From positions 1 to 44,004 of the forward strand of contig JARRPX010000019.1 of the NCBI GenBank assembly GCA_037382465.1: a stretch of 44,004 bases of DNA, written 5' to 3'. Shown in pieces: positions 1-11,430 of this stretch; the first letter of the stretch is position 1; every line of letters begins with the position of its first letter. Both the position numbers and the translations under genes were made by a program. Below the pieces are notes generated by a model. That model was not told where the DNA came from. It was given only the letters and a program-made list of their open reading frames with translations, and ran no database searches. Source of the DNA: Anaerolineales bacterium. Its GTDB lineage: Bacteria > Chloroflexota > Anaerolineae > Anaerolineales > E44-bin32.

Positions 1-617
1 AATCCTCCGATATGGGCGAAGAACGCAACTCCGCCTCCCGACGAAGTGTTTACGCCGATGGAAAAAATGCCGTTGAAAAGCTGCAGCACGAACCACAACG
101 CCAGCACCGACCACGCCGGCCATTCAGAAAGCCGCGAAAACAAACCCAAAGGAACGATGCCCTGCACTCTTACGCCAGGGAACAACACCAGATAACTTCC
201 CAATACGCCAGCGATCGCACCGCTTGCGCCAACGAGAGGAACAGTCGATGAGGGACTGGCCAGAATCTGCGCAATCGCCGCTGTGAATCCGCTGGCGAAA
301 TACAAGAACAGGTACATGATTTTTCCCAACCGGTCTTCGACGTTATCCCCAAATAACCAGAGGTAGAGCATGTTACCGATCAGATGCGCCCAACCGCCGT
401 GGAAAAACATGCTGCGCAGGATGTCCAACAATGATTCGGTACTGAACGGCGCAGCCGCAACTTGAGCCGGCACGACGGACAAGTTCATGAACATCGATTG
501 CAGTTGGCCCTTGGGGAGACTGTCCTCCCACAAGAAAATCAAGACGTTCATGGCGATCAAGGTATAAGTGAGGATGGGAAAACGACGGGTGGGATTTATG
601 TCTCGCAATGGGAGCAT
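1..617 (-). CDS. Rhomboid family intramembrane serine protease (partial, C-terminus off the window)
   Basis: Membrane-embedded serine protease that cuts transmembrane helices. This ORF runs off the window edge, so I translated it from the reverse strand: about 205 residues start at an ATG at 617 (MLPLRDINPT), directly preceded by an in-frame TAG. The family HGGWAHLIGNM motif lies near residues 73-83. The catalytic serine sits in VGASGA (about S132). The catalytic histidine sits in FAHIGG (about H202), just before the edge. Hydrophobic segments alternate as expected for a six-helix rhomboid. The stretch before the start shows no clear Shine-Dalgarno sequence. Only the last helix or helices should be missing. 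Substrate unknown. Confidence 0.88.
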   Translation of the reverse strand, partial: MLPLRDINPTRRFPILTYTLIAMNVLIFLWEDSLPKGQLQSMFMNLSVVPAQVAAAPFSTESLLDILRSMFFHGGWAHLIGNMLYLWLFGDNVEDRLGKIMYLFLYFASGFTAAIAQILASPSSTVPLVGASGAIAGVLGSYLVLFPGVRVQGIVPLGLFSRLSEWPAWSVLALWFVLQLFNGIFSIGVNTSSGGGVAFFAHIGG

Positions 618-751
618 CTACAACCTCGCATCAGTCTTCGATCACGTGATGCCTGAAATCCGAAATGCGCAGCGGAATCACATTCCTCTTAATCCATTCT
701 AACCGACGCCCAGCTGCGCATACAAGCTCTCGCACTTCGATTGCGGCGAAA

Positions 752-1939
752 CTACACGAGATGGCACACCAGACCCTTCAGGTAGCGGCCTTCCGGAAAA
801 TGAAGCAATACGGGATGATCCTCTGGCTGATTCAACCATTTTACGATTTGCGCCGAGATCGCCGCATCGATTGCTGCACCTGCGACGATTTTTTCGAACA
901 ACGCCGGAGATACGCCGCCGGAACACGAAAAGGTGATCAGCGTCCCGTGCTGCCGCAGAAGCTTGAAGGCCAACAAGTTGATGTCCTTGTAGGCGCGCGC
1001 TGCCCTCTGTTTCGTCGAAGCCGTCGGCGCAAAGCGCGGCGGGTCGAGAATGATGGCGTCGAACGATGCCCCTCGATCCCGGAACGCACGCAATTCGGTG
1101 AACACATCAGCCTGTATCCAATCCCATTCACCCGTGGAATATCCGTTCAGTGAAACGTTCCGCCGAGCCAACGCCAGTGCATTTTCCGAAGAATCGACCG
1201 AAATCACGTGCTTTGCCTCTCCCGCCAACGCGGACACCGTGAAACCACCCGTGTAGCAAAAACAATCGAGCACCTCCTTCCCGCGTACGAGTGAGCGAAC
1301 GATGCGTCGATTTTCACGCTGGTCCAGGTAAAATCCCGTTTTTTGCCCTTGGCGCACATCGACGAGAAATTGCAGGCCATTTTCCAGGATGACCGTTTCT
1401 TCGACCGGTTCATCCCCGAACGCCGCGAGTGTCCGCTGCAGCAGTCCTTCCTTCTCACGCGCCTCGCTGTCTGAGCGTTCGTAAATGCCGGCGCACTTGC
1501 CGTTGGAGGCCAATATCGAAACGATCGCATCCCGCCAAGCCTCGACGCCGGCCGTCAAGAACTGCACAACGCGAAGATCAGCGTAGCGATCGACGATCAG
1601 ACCCGGCAGCCCATCCGATTCAGCATGGATTTCTCGATAGGCGTTCACGTCGGAGTCGTCGCGAAGGGCGCTGCGTGCATTAACGGCCGCATCGATCCGA
1701 TGTTTGAAAAACCCTTCGTCGATACGCTCATCTGCATTCCAGGTCCAGATTCGAGTCCGAATGCTTGAAACAGGAGAATATGCGCCCCTTGCCAACCACG
1801 CGCCCGCGTGATCGAACACTTCGACCGTATCGCCGGATTGCGGATCCCCTTCGACGCGATCGATCGCTCCGGAAAATATCCACGGATGCCTGCGCATTAC
1901 AGAACGTTCTCGGCCGCGCTTCAATCTAATTCTTTTCAT
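752..1939 (-). CDS. rlmI: Class I SAM-dependent rRNA (cytosine-C5) methyltransferase, RlmI-like
   Basis: Probably methylates C5 of a cytosine in 23S rRNA. The N-terminus is a PUA-like RNA-binding domain (RHPWIFSGAIDRVEGDP, then DTVEVFD). A linking domain follows, then a Rossmann methyltransferase core with motif I at VLDCFCYTGGFTVSAL and motif IV at DAIILDPPRFAP, which is characteristic of the RlmI/RlmK/L group. From the ATG at 1939 the protein is 395 residues, close to the usual RlmI length. A GTG at 1951 would add four residues, and neither start has a strong ribosome site. The exact target base is inferred from the family. Confidence 0.85.
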   Translation of the reverse strand: MKRIRLKRGRERSVMRRHPWIFSGAIDRVEGDPQSGDTVEVFDHAGAWLARGAYSPVSSIRTRIWTWNADERIDEGFFKHRIDAAVNARSALRDDSDVNAYREIHAESDGLPGLIVDRYADLRVVQFLTAGVEAWRDAIVSILASNGKCAGIYERSDSEAREKEGLLQRTLAAFGDEPVEETVILENGLQFLVDVRQGQKTGFYLDQRENRRIVRSLVRGKEVLDCFCYTGGFTVSALAGEAKHVISVDSSENALALARRNVSLNGYSTGEWDWIQADVFTELRAFRDRGASFDAIILDPPRFAPTASTKQRAARAYKDINLLAFKLLRQHGTLITFSCSGGVSPALFEKIVAGAAIDAAISAQIVKWLNQPEDHPVLLHFPEGRYLKGLVCHLV

Positions 1940-2053
1940 CAGCGTATACACAGGGAGACAGGTTGGATCCTACTGCGCGGAGGGCATTCTTGCAGCAACC
2001 ATTCCTCCTCGAAAACAGGAAACCTGCATGCTCCGGGCGCTTAGAATGCTGTA

Positions 2054-5015
<2,962 letters not shown>

Positions 5016-5084
5016 GGGCAATCCATCCGAATCGTCAATAAAATCTTGTTGTAAATCATGGCGCAGTAACAATTATACGTGCAA

Positions 5085-5840
5085 TTAAGCCGGTTTCACC
5101 CCGCCGCTGTTTCGGCGCATGCGGTATGCGAATCCGACCATCTTCAAGAAGCGCAGCGAATCGTGCCATGGATGGAAATAGCTCTTTTTCCCAGTACCAT
5201 AAATCGTGCGGATATCGACCCAGTCCAATTGGAATCCTTTGCAGACCGCCGTAACGAGCAGTTCCACTTCAAGTTCGAATCCCGTCGCCTGCAGATCCAG
5301 GGACTGCAGCAGTCGCCGGGTGTGCAGGCGGAATCCACTCTGATTGTCGAATATCCGCTGGTGCAGGGCCAGTGAAAGTAGAAATGAGCCGATACGGTTG
5401 GCGAAATTGTTGGGAAATGGCATGCGGCGGAAGTCACGCCGCCCGATGATCAAATCCGCACCGTGAAGCTCGTACCTGTCGATGAAATTAGGGATTTCCC
5501 GGGGATCGTGCTGGCCATCGGCGTCCAGGGTAATGACCAGATCGTATCCGTTGTCGATGGCCCACTTGAATCCGGTGACCAGGGCAGTGCCCTTGCCCAT
5601 GTTCTTCTCGTGACTGACCACCGTTGCGCCCAATTCTTCCGCGACTTGCGCCGTAGCGTCCGACGAACCGTCGTCCACGACGAGCAACGGGAAATTTGAT
5701 ACTGTCGCGGAAACGATGGGTGCGATAAAATCCACCTCGTTCCATGCTGGAATTAGGGCCAATACTTGCAAGTTTGCCAAGGGGAAACCACCTGTCGTTG
5801 AAACGCCTGCATCGGGAGAAATCTTTACAAGCTGTATCAT
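5085..5840 (-). CDS. Family 2 glycosyltransferase, dolichol-phosphate-mannose-synthase-like
   Basis: Transfers a sugar from a nucleotide donor, probably to a polyprenyl phosphate or glycolipid. GT-A fold signatures are present: LALIPAWNEVDFI at the nucleotide-binding strand, VVDDGSSDATA, and the metal-binding DADGQHDPREIP. Then come IIGRRDFRRMP and the acceptor-region motif DNQSGFRLHTRR. No transmembrane extension follows, so this is the short soluble type (251 residues). The ATG at 5840 lacks an obvious ribosome site, and the conserved domain begins about 28 residues in, so a later start is possible. It is the first gene of the minus-strand group and is divergent from the zinc-ribbon gene. 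Confidence 0.88.
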   Translation of the reverse strand: MIQLVKISPDAGVSTTGGFPLANLQVLALIPAWNEVDFIAPIVSATVSNFPLLVVDDGSSDATAQVAEELGATVVSHEKNMGKGTALVTGFKWAIDNGYDLVITLDADGQHDPREIPNFIDRYELHGADLIIGRRDFRRMPFPNNFANRIGSFLLSLALHQRIFDNQSGFRLHTRRLLQSLDLQATGFELEVELLVTAVCKGFQLDWVDIRTIYGTGKKSYFHPWHDSLRFLKMVGFAYRMRRNSGGVKPA

Positions 5841-5911
5841 TCTAGCGTAGTCGGGCTGGACGTCAAGCCTGCCGTCGAGTGGGTATCATGACAAACCCAG
5901 ACAAACGTCTA

Positions 5912-5940
5912 TTGTCTCGGAACGCATGATTTGCTAGACT
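5912..5940 (+). promoter_or_regulatory. Candidate sigma-70-type promoter of the Cys-Ala tail/radical SAM cluster
   Basis: TTGTCT and TAGACT are separated by exactly 17 bases in the divergent gap between the glycosyltransferase and the zinc-ribbon gene. Each hexamer matches four of six consensus positions. A good ribosome site (GGGAGG) follows before the ATG at 5971. Read by eye only. Confidence 0.4.
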
Positions 5941-5970
5941 GAGGCAGGTCATCCGAAAGAGGGAGGCAGC

Positions 5971-6327
5971 ATGTCTTCAGGAAAAATCATAGCGTACATC
6001 GCGGCAGCGATACTGATCTTCTTCGGCGTTCTTTTTCTCCTGGGTTCCGGCGCCAGTTCTCAAGGCGTACTCTGGATCATCATCGGCGTAATTCTCGTCG
6101 CCAGCGGCTTCGGCCTGATCTGGTTTGCCGGCCGGGCAGATAAACAAAAAACCGAATTGATTCAAAAAATCGAACTCTCGGGGGACATCAATTTGGAAAC
6201 ACTCACATGCCGAAGCTGCGGCGGTACGCTCACGGCCGACAACGTGAAATTGCTCGCCGGCGCTCCGGTCGTCACCTGCCCGTACTGCGGCGCGAGCTAC
6301 CAGTTGAGTGAAGAACCAAAATGGTAA
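5971..6327 (+). CDS. Small two-helix membrane protein with C-terminal zinc ribbon
   Basis: Not a named family that I recognise. The 118 residues start at an ATG with a GGGAGG ribosome site. Two hydrophobic helices occupy about residues 8-27 and 32-52, joined by a short glycine-serine turn. A soluble tail carries a zinc ribbon made of CRSCGG and CPYCGA, about 22 residues apart, ending EEPKW. With both ends on the same side, the ribbon most likely sits in the cytoplasm. It is the first gene of a five-gene run and lies only 36 bases before the Cys-Ala tail protein. That position suggests an accessory or scaffold role for the same system, but this is inference. Confidence 0.75.
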   Translation: MSSGKIIAYIAAAILIFFGVLFLLGSGASSQGVLWIIIGVILVASGFGLIWFAGRADKQKTELIQKIELSGDINLETLTCRSCGGTLTADNVKLLAGAPVVTCPYCGASYQLSEEPKW

Positions 6328-6363
6328 GCACCCTGTCCTTTTCCCGATTGTGAGGTAAATCGT

Positions 6364-8055
6364 ATGCGACGTCTTCATAAGATTCTCCGACTTGCGCTGC
6401 TAACTGCCGTTCTTCTCGTTCCCCTATCTGCATATGCGCAGACCTACTCCTTTAGTCTGGACAAAATGGACGTTGACGTTTTTTGGGAAGATGACGGTAG
6501 TATGCGCCTCGAATATCTAATGGTATTTACGAACGATGCCAATGCTTCCCCGATCGACTACGTCGATATCGGGTTGCCGACGCAGTATTACAATCTCTCC
6601 AGCGCAGAGGCCAGCGTGGATGGACATCCGATCGGACACATCGCGCCTTCTGCTTACGTTGATTACGGCGTCGAACTGGGCCTTGGTGAGAATGCAATCC
6701 GGCCAGGCGACACCGGCACGGTTCATTTCACGATATCCGGCATACAGGACGTTCTATATTACGACGATGATGACAGCGAATACGTCAGCGCAGTTTTTTC
6801 GCCGCATTATTACGACCGTGACGTTGTACACGGCACTACGGATCTGCTCGTCGTGTTCCATCTACCACCCGGCGTTCAACCGGATGAGCCGCGTTGGCAC
6901 AAATCACCTTCGGGATGGCCATACGATAGCCCCTACACCGACATCGACTCTCAAGGGCGAGTTGTATACGCCTGGGAAAACAAAGACGCCAACGGGTATA
7001 CCCAATACAAATTTGGCGCTTCGTTCCCCCGCAAATACGTCCCCCAGGACGCGATTCTCACACCGAGTATCAGCTATCAATTGGGAATTTCCGAGGAGAC
7101 ACTCTACGGCGGTTTGTGCTGCGGCGGCTTCGTTCTCGTTTTCGGCGGCTTCATCGCACTCGCTACGGTCTTCGCCCGCCGGCGAAAGCTCGCCTACCTG
7201 CCGCCCAAGATCGCCATCGAGGGCCACGGTATCAAACGCGGCCTCACGGCCATAGAAGCGGCTGTTTTGCTCGAAACACCACTGGATCGAGTACTCACCA
7301 TGATCCTGTTTGCCACCATCAAAAAGAACGCCGTGCGCGTCGTTAAAGAGGATCCCCTTGAACTAGAACGCTTGACGCCGAAACCGGAAGGTTTGCGTCC
7401 CTACGAGGAAGAATTCTTGAAAGCCATGATCGACGAAAAACCTCGCAAACGAAAATCGGCGCTCCAGAAATTGATGATCGATCTGGTCCAGGCCGTTCAG
7501 AAGAAGATGAAGGGTTTCAGCCTGAAGGAAACCCGCGATTATTACAAATCGATCATGGAAAAAGCCTGGAAACAGGTCGAGCAGGCCGAGACTCCCGAAG
7601 TTCGATCGCAGCGTTTCGACGATGGGTTGGAATGGACGATGCTCGATCGCGACTTCGACGACCATACACGCCGCACCTTCCGTACGGGGCCCGTATTCGT
7701 ACCTATCTGGTGGGGCAATTACCGTCCATCATACCGGCCTGCAGGAACGAGCGTCCCCAGCACTGGACGCGTGCCGAGTGCGGCACCTGGCCGAGGGATG
7801 ACCTTGCCCAAGCTGCCGGGTTCGGAATTCGCAGCCTCGATCGTAAACGGCGTACAGAATACGGCGAAAAACCTGGTTTCCAACGTCACCTCGTTCACGG
7901 ACGGTGTCACCAAGACGACGAATCCACCGCCGCCGCCTTCCCGCTCCACCCGCAGCTGGTCCTCCGGCGGTGGCGGGGGAGGCAGCAGCTGTGCCTGTGC
8001 CTGCGCATGCGCCTGCGCGGGCTGCGCTTGTGCGTGCGCCGGTGGTGGCCGATGA
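6364..8055 (+). CDS. DUF2207-like membrane protein ending in a Cys-Ala repeat tail (candidate modified substrate)
   Basis: 563 residues. A signal peptide covers about 1-25 (LALLTAVLLVPLSAYAQ), and an extracytoplasmic beta-rich domain runs to about 245. One transmembrane helix follows at about 250-270, ending in ARRRKL. The cytoplasmic part has a winged-helix-like stretch (about 290-330) and a basic helical region. The end is Pro-rich, then Gly-rich, then eight cysteines alternating with alanine (residues 543-559), then GGGR. The layout matches the DUF2207/YciQ type, whose C-terminus is usually Gly/Ser-rich; the Cys-Ala version is the odd part. With an N-out topology the tail faces the cytoplasm. 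The stop overlaps the start of the radical SAM gene (ATGA), so the two are translationally coupled. Function unknown. Confidence 0.85.
   Translation: MRRLHKILRLALLTAVLLVPLSAYAQTYSFSLDKMDVDVFWEDDGSMRLEYLMVFTNDANASPIDYVDIGLPTQYYNLSSAEASVDGHPIGHIAPSAYVDYGVELGLGENAIRPGDTGTVHFTISGIQDVLYYDDDDSEYVSAVFSPHYYDRDVVHGTTDLLVVFHLPPGVQPDEPRWHKSPSGWPYDSPYTDIDSQGRVVYAWENKDANGYTQYKFGASFPRKYVPQDAILTPSISYQLGISEETLYGGLCCGGFVLVFGGFIALATVFARRRKLAYLPPKIAIEGHGIKRGLTAIEAAVLLETPLDRVLTMILFATIKKNAVRVVKEDPLELERLTPKPEGLRPYEEEFLKAMIDEKPRKRKSALQKLMIDLVQAVQKKMKGFSLKETRDYYKSIMEKAWKQVEQAETPEVRSQRFDDGLEWTMLDRDFDDHTRRTFRTGPVFVPIWWGNYRPSYRPAGTSVPSTGRVPSAAPGRGMTLPKLPGSEFAASIVNGVQNTAKNLVSNVTSFTDGVTKTTNPPPPPSRSTRSWSSGGGGGGSSCACACACACAGCACACAGGGR
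7990..8040 (+). repeat. Cys-Ala dipeptide repeat tail: (Cys-Ala)x5, Gly, (Cys-Ala)x3
   Basis: Translated tail of the upstream membrane protein. Cysteine is written as both TGT and TGC, and alanine as GCC, GCA, GCG and GCT, in mixed order. The regularity is therefore in the protein and not in the DNA, which argues for selection on the peptide and against a recent slipped microsatellite. The tail is flanked by Gly6-Ser2 and GGGR. Confidence 0.9.
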
Positions 8056-9437
8056 TGTTGTTCCGACGCGCGGCTTCCGGAATCGGAAACAACGACCCGA
8101 AACCGGACCTCTATGACTATACGAATAGGCGTGGTCGGGATCGAGTCCGCATTCACCTGCGCGTGCACCCAGACGGCAGCGGTCTGCTGCTCATCAACGC
8201 CCAACGCGCTTTTCATCTCAACCCCACCGCAGCATTCATGGCGTGGCTGCAGCTCGAGGGCTTCTCACAAGACGACGCTCTCCACGCCCTGCGTAAACGC
8301 TACCGGGTTGGCCCACGACAGGCGCTGCAAGATTTCTGCGACGTACGCGCCATGATCGACCAGATCATCGATCCAAACGGCGCCTGCCCGGTCTGCGATC
8401 TCGAACTCGATCTGCTGCCGCCTTTCTCCGAAATACCCTCCGCCCCATACCGCATGGACCTGGCGGTCACGTACCGCTGCAACGCCAACTGCGCCCACTG
8501 CTACAACGCAAGGCCGCGCAACTATCCCGAGATCGATACGCAAGCCTGGTTCTCCATCATCGACCGCATCCACGAGATCGGGATTCCCCACATCTGCTTC
8601 ACGGGCGGCGAGGCCACGCTGCGCGAAGACCTGCCGCAGCTCATCCACCGCGTGCAATCCCACGGCCAGATTGCAGGTTTGCTCACGAACGGCCGCCGTC
8701 TGGCAGACATGGCCTTTCTCGATCGACTCATCGACGCCGGCCTCGACCACGTCCAGATCACGCTCGAATCACACATTCCGGAAATTCACGATCGCATGGT
8801 GCGTGCACCGGGCGCCTGGAACGACACAGTTCGAGGCATACGCAACGCCGTGGATCGGGATCTCTACATCATGACCAACACGACGCTGCTGCTGGATAAC
8901 GCCCCACGGATCGGCGAGACCATCGCTTTTTTGTCCGAATTGGGCGTACCGACCGTTGGATGCAACGCCTTGATCTTGTCCGGCCGCGGGAAACAGGTCG
9001 GTACGGGAATCCCGGAAGACCAACTCGTACCCTTGCTGGAGGAAGCCCGCGAACGTACGCAGCGCTACGGGCAGCGGCTCATCTGGTACACACCGACACA
9101 GTATTGTCATTTCGACCCCATCCAGATGGAACTCGGCGTCAAAGCATGCACGGCGGCGATGTACAACATGTGTGTCGAACCGGACGGCGCGGTGATCCCC
9201 TGCCAGTCCTTCTACCAATCACTCGGCAATATGCTCGACGACTCCTGGGAAAGCATCTGGGAGCACGAACTTGCCGTGTGGCTGCGCGAACGGCGCTATG
9301 CGCCGGATAAATGCCAGGTCTGCGACGTATTCAACGAATGCGGCGGGGGCTGCCCTTTGACGCTGCTGCACGAGGAACAAACCCCCATGCCTCAGAATCT
9401 CGAGGCACCCTTCGTGCTGCTGAAAAATGAGTCTTGA
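8052..9437 (+). CDS. Radical SAM/SPASM peptide-modifying enzyme with N-terminal PqqD-like domain
   Basis: Predicted to cleave S-adenosylmethionine reductively and modify a ribosomal peptide. The frame is open from 7632, but the start is the ATG at 8052, overlapping the preceding stop; anything earlier lies inside the tail gene in another frame. The result is 461 residues. Residues about 32-105 form a PqqD/RRE-like domain (LLLINAQRAFHLNPTAA ... ALRKRYRV). A CPVC pair follows at 112-115. The radical SAM cluster is C143, C147 and C150, with the glycine motif FTGGEATLRED. The C-terminal SPASM domain has seven cysteines: C-X7-C-X9-C, then CQVC-X5-C-X3-C. An RRE fused to a SPASM enzyme is the plan of RiPP maturases. 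The Cys-Ala tail is its most likely substrate. Confidence 0.9.
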   Translation: MMLFRRAASGIGNNDPKPDLYDYTNRRGRDRVRIHLRVHPDGSGLLLINAQRAFHLNPTAAFMAWLQLEGFSQDDALHALRKRYRVGPRQALQDFCDVRAMIDQIIDPNGACPVCDLELDLLPPFSEIPSAPYRMDLAVTYRCNANCAHCYNARPRNYPEIDTQAWFSIIDRIHEIGIPHICFTGGEATLREDLPQLIHRVQSHGQIAGLLTNGRRLADMAFLDRLIDAGLDHVQITLESHIPEIHDRMVRAPGAWNDTVRGIRNAVDRDLYIMTNTTLLLDNAPRIGETIAFLSELGVPTVGCNALILSGRGKQVGTGIPEDQLVPLLEEARERTQRYGQRLIWYTPTQYCHFDPIQMELGVKACTAAMYNMCVEPDGAVIPCQSFYQSLGNMLDDSWESIWEHELAVWLRERRYAPDKCQVCDVFNECGGGCPLTLLHEEQTPMPQNLEAPFVLLKNES

Positions 9438-9454
9438 CGGAAAGGAACACGCCG

Positions 9455-10609
9455 ATGAATTCGATTCTTGAGCGTTTCTTTGCACCCGCTGCAATCCCCG
9501 AACCATTAAAACCCGGGCTTTATCAATGGAAAACGCCCGACGACGCACCCGTTCAGTATCGCCTTCACCTGCGCATCGAAGATGAGGGAATGGGCGTTTT
9601 GATCGTCAATGCGGCGACGGTCCTGCACCTGAACCAGACGGCCACCGAACACGCATACCTGCTCGTTCAAGGCGTCAGCGAAGAGGAAGCCGCCCGGGTT
9701 ATATCCGAGCGCTACCGCGTCAGCTACAAGCAAGCACTCAAGGACCACCGCGAGTTCCGGGATCAAATCGAAACCCTGGCGACCAATCCCGAAGTCGATC
9801 CGGTGATGTTCCTCGATTTCGACCGTAAAGAGCCGCTCGACGTAACGCCCTCCGCACCGTACCGCATGGACCTTGCGTTAACCTACCGCTGTGACGCCAG
9901 CGGCAAAATCGATCCCCTTGCCAAACACCGTGTGGATCGAGAGTTGACGACGGAAGAATGGGAGTCGATCCTGGATAAAATCTGGGATGCCGGCGTGCCC
10001 CACGTCACCTTCACGGGTGGAGAACCCACGTTGCGGGATGACCTGCGCGAATTGATCGCCCACGCTGAAAAACTCGGTCAAGTCACCGGGCTGCTGACCG
10101 ATGGGAAACGTCTGGCCCAGGCGGCGTATCTGGAAGACCTCGCGCAGGCCGGCCTGGATCACATTCTCGTGGCCATCGATCTTTCCGATTCAAAGAGCGA
10201 AGCGGGACTGCGAAACGCCGTCGCTTCGGATGTCTACACGGCCGCACACCTGACGATCACGCCCGAAAATTCCGCATCTATCAACGACAATCTCAAACAC
10301 CTGGCCGATCTCGGCGTGCCGGCGGTTTCTCTCTCGGCATCGGATCGAAGCAAGGAGCTGGCCAATGCATTGTCCAGAGCGCGCGATCATGTCGCCATGT
10401 TGGGATTGGATTTGATCTGGGATCTGCCTGCGCCGCATTCCGCCACGAACCCGCTCGCACTCGAACTGGAAGCCCCGCCGGAAACCGCCGGACATGCATA
10501 TCTATACGTCGAACCGGACGGGGACGTCCTTCCCGCGCAAGGTTACGAAAAAACCATCGGCAATTTACTGACGGATTCCTTCGACAAGATTTGGGCGCAC
10601 GAAGCATAG
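9455..10609 (+). CDS. PqqD-like/radical SAM-fold protein lacking the iron-sulfur cluster ligands (probable pseudoenzyme)
   Basis: Paralogue of the preceding enzyme, 384 residues. The ATG at 9455 has a GGAAAGGA ribosome site; the frame is also open from a TTG at 9434. The PqqD-like part is well kept (LIVNAATVLHLNQTA ... ISERYRVSYKQAL). The barrel starts with the same APYRMDLALTYRC, but only C146 of the CX3CX2C motif remains. The other two positions are Gly150 and Asp153. The SAM-binding FTGGEPTLRDD stretch is retained. The end is shorter: where the paralogue has its SPASM cysteines this protein reads YVEPDGDVLPAQGYE and stops at IWAHEA. The frame is intact, so this looks like a maintained partner, perhaps for peptide presentation, and not a decaying gene. 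Confidence 0.85.
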   Translation: MNSILERFFAPAAIPEPLKPGLYQWKTPDDAPVQYRLHLRIEDEGMGVLIVNAATVLHLNQTATEHAYLLVQGVSEEEAARVISERYRVSYKQALKDHREFRDQIETLATNPEVDPVMFLDFDRKEPLDVTPSAPYRMDLALTYRCDASGKIDPLAKHRVDRELTTEEWESILDKIWDAGVPHVTFTGGEPTLRDDLRELIAHAEKLGQVTGLLTDGKRLAQAAYLEDLAQAGLDHILVAIDLSDSKSEAGLRNAVASDVYTAAHLTITPENSASINDNLKHLADLGVPAVSLSASDRSKELANALSRARDHVAMLGLDLIWDLPAPHSATNPLALELEAPPETAGHAYLYVEPDGDVLPAQGYEKTIGNLLTDSFDKIWAHEA

Positions 10610-10619
10610 ATCGAACGGC

Positions 10620-11393
10620 ATGAAGCACGATCCCGATCTCATCGAAATCCACAACCGCTACCTGATTCAAGCGAGGTGGACGGCCGCGATTCGCACGCAG
10701 TGGCTCGAGCGATTGGCGCCGCGGGCCTCGCAGCGCGTGCTGGAAGTTGGATCCGGAACCGGTGCGATCATTTTCGAAATCGCAGATGGATACAACTGTT
10801 CCACCTTCGGTTTGGATATTGATCCGCACGCTTCCCACTTCGCCCAGGCACACGATGCCAAAACCCGTTATACGATCGGCGACGGTATGGAATTGCCTTT
10901 CCCCGAAGCAACTTTCGACTTCACGATTTGCCACTTCCTTCTCTTGTGGCTCGAATCGCCCGTCCAGGCTTTAGCGGAGATGAGACGCGTGACCCGTCCC
11001 GGTGGTTGGGTGCTTGCCCTGGCCGAGCCGGATTACGGTGGGCGTATCGATTATCCCGATTCGCTTGCCGAAGTCGGCGCGCTTCAGGAACAAGCGCTGC
11101 AGCAGCAGGGATGCGACACACGCATCGGCCGGAAACTGAGGCGCTTGTTCCACGAACTTGATTTGACGGATATCTGCGTCGGCGTTCTCGGCGGCGAATG
11201 GCGTGCGTCGACGATAGCCGAGATGTTCGAATCCGAACGCCAGACGCTGGTCCACGATCTCGAGCCGATCCTTCCTCCCCATGAGATCGAAAGGCTTCAG
11301 CGGATCGATCAGCGTGCATGGCACGATGGCCAACGCCTGCTTTTCGTCCCAACGTTTTATGCCGGAAGCCAGGTTCCGAAACCGGAACTGTGA
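10620..11393 (+). CDS. Class I SAM-dependent methyltransferase
   Basis: 257 residues. Motif I is VLEVGSGTGAI (about 40-50), followed by the acidic residue after strand 2 (GLDIDPHA). The post-motif is GDGMELPFPEATFDFTICHF and motif III is RVTRPGGWVLALAEP. This is the UbiE/Methyltransf_11 type, which methylates small molecules or peptides. It starts 10 bases after the pseudoenzyme and is the last gene before a terminator, so it belongs to the same transcription unit as the radical SAM proteins. It may act on the same product or on a small molecule; the sequence alone does not decide. Confidence 0.85.
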   Translation: MKHDPDLIEIHNRYLIQARWTAAIRTQWLERLAPRASQRVLEVGSGTGAIIFEIADGYNCSTFGLDIDPHASHFAQAHDAKTRYTIGDGMELPFPEATFDFTICHFLLLWLESPVQALAEMRRVTRPGGWVLALAEPDYGGRIDYPDSLAEVGALQEQALQQQGCDTRIGRKLRRLFHELDLTDICVGVLGGEWRASTIAEMFESERQTLVHDLEPILPPHEIERLQRIDQRAWHDGQRLLFVPTFYAGSQVPKPEL

Positions 11394-11430
11394 CCGTATT
11401 CTTCCAGGCGATCTGGTGAGAGAAACAAAA

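Noticed and set aside
7990-8040. The Cys-Ala tail as a DNA microsatellite or sequencing error
   Set aside because: Codons vary from unit to unit, the frame before and after is intact, and the next gene starts precisely at its stop.
7632-8051. An extra 140 residues at the N-terminus of the radical SAM protein (frame open from 7632)
   Set aside because: This part lies within the membrane-protein gene in another frame, reads as low-complexity Arg/Pro-rich sequence and has no family similarity. The ATGA overlap at 8052 is the better start.
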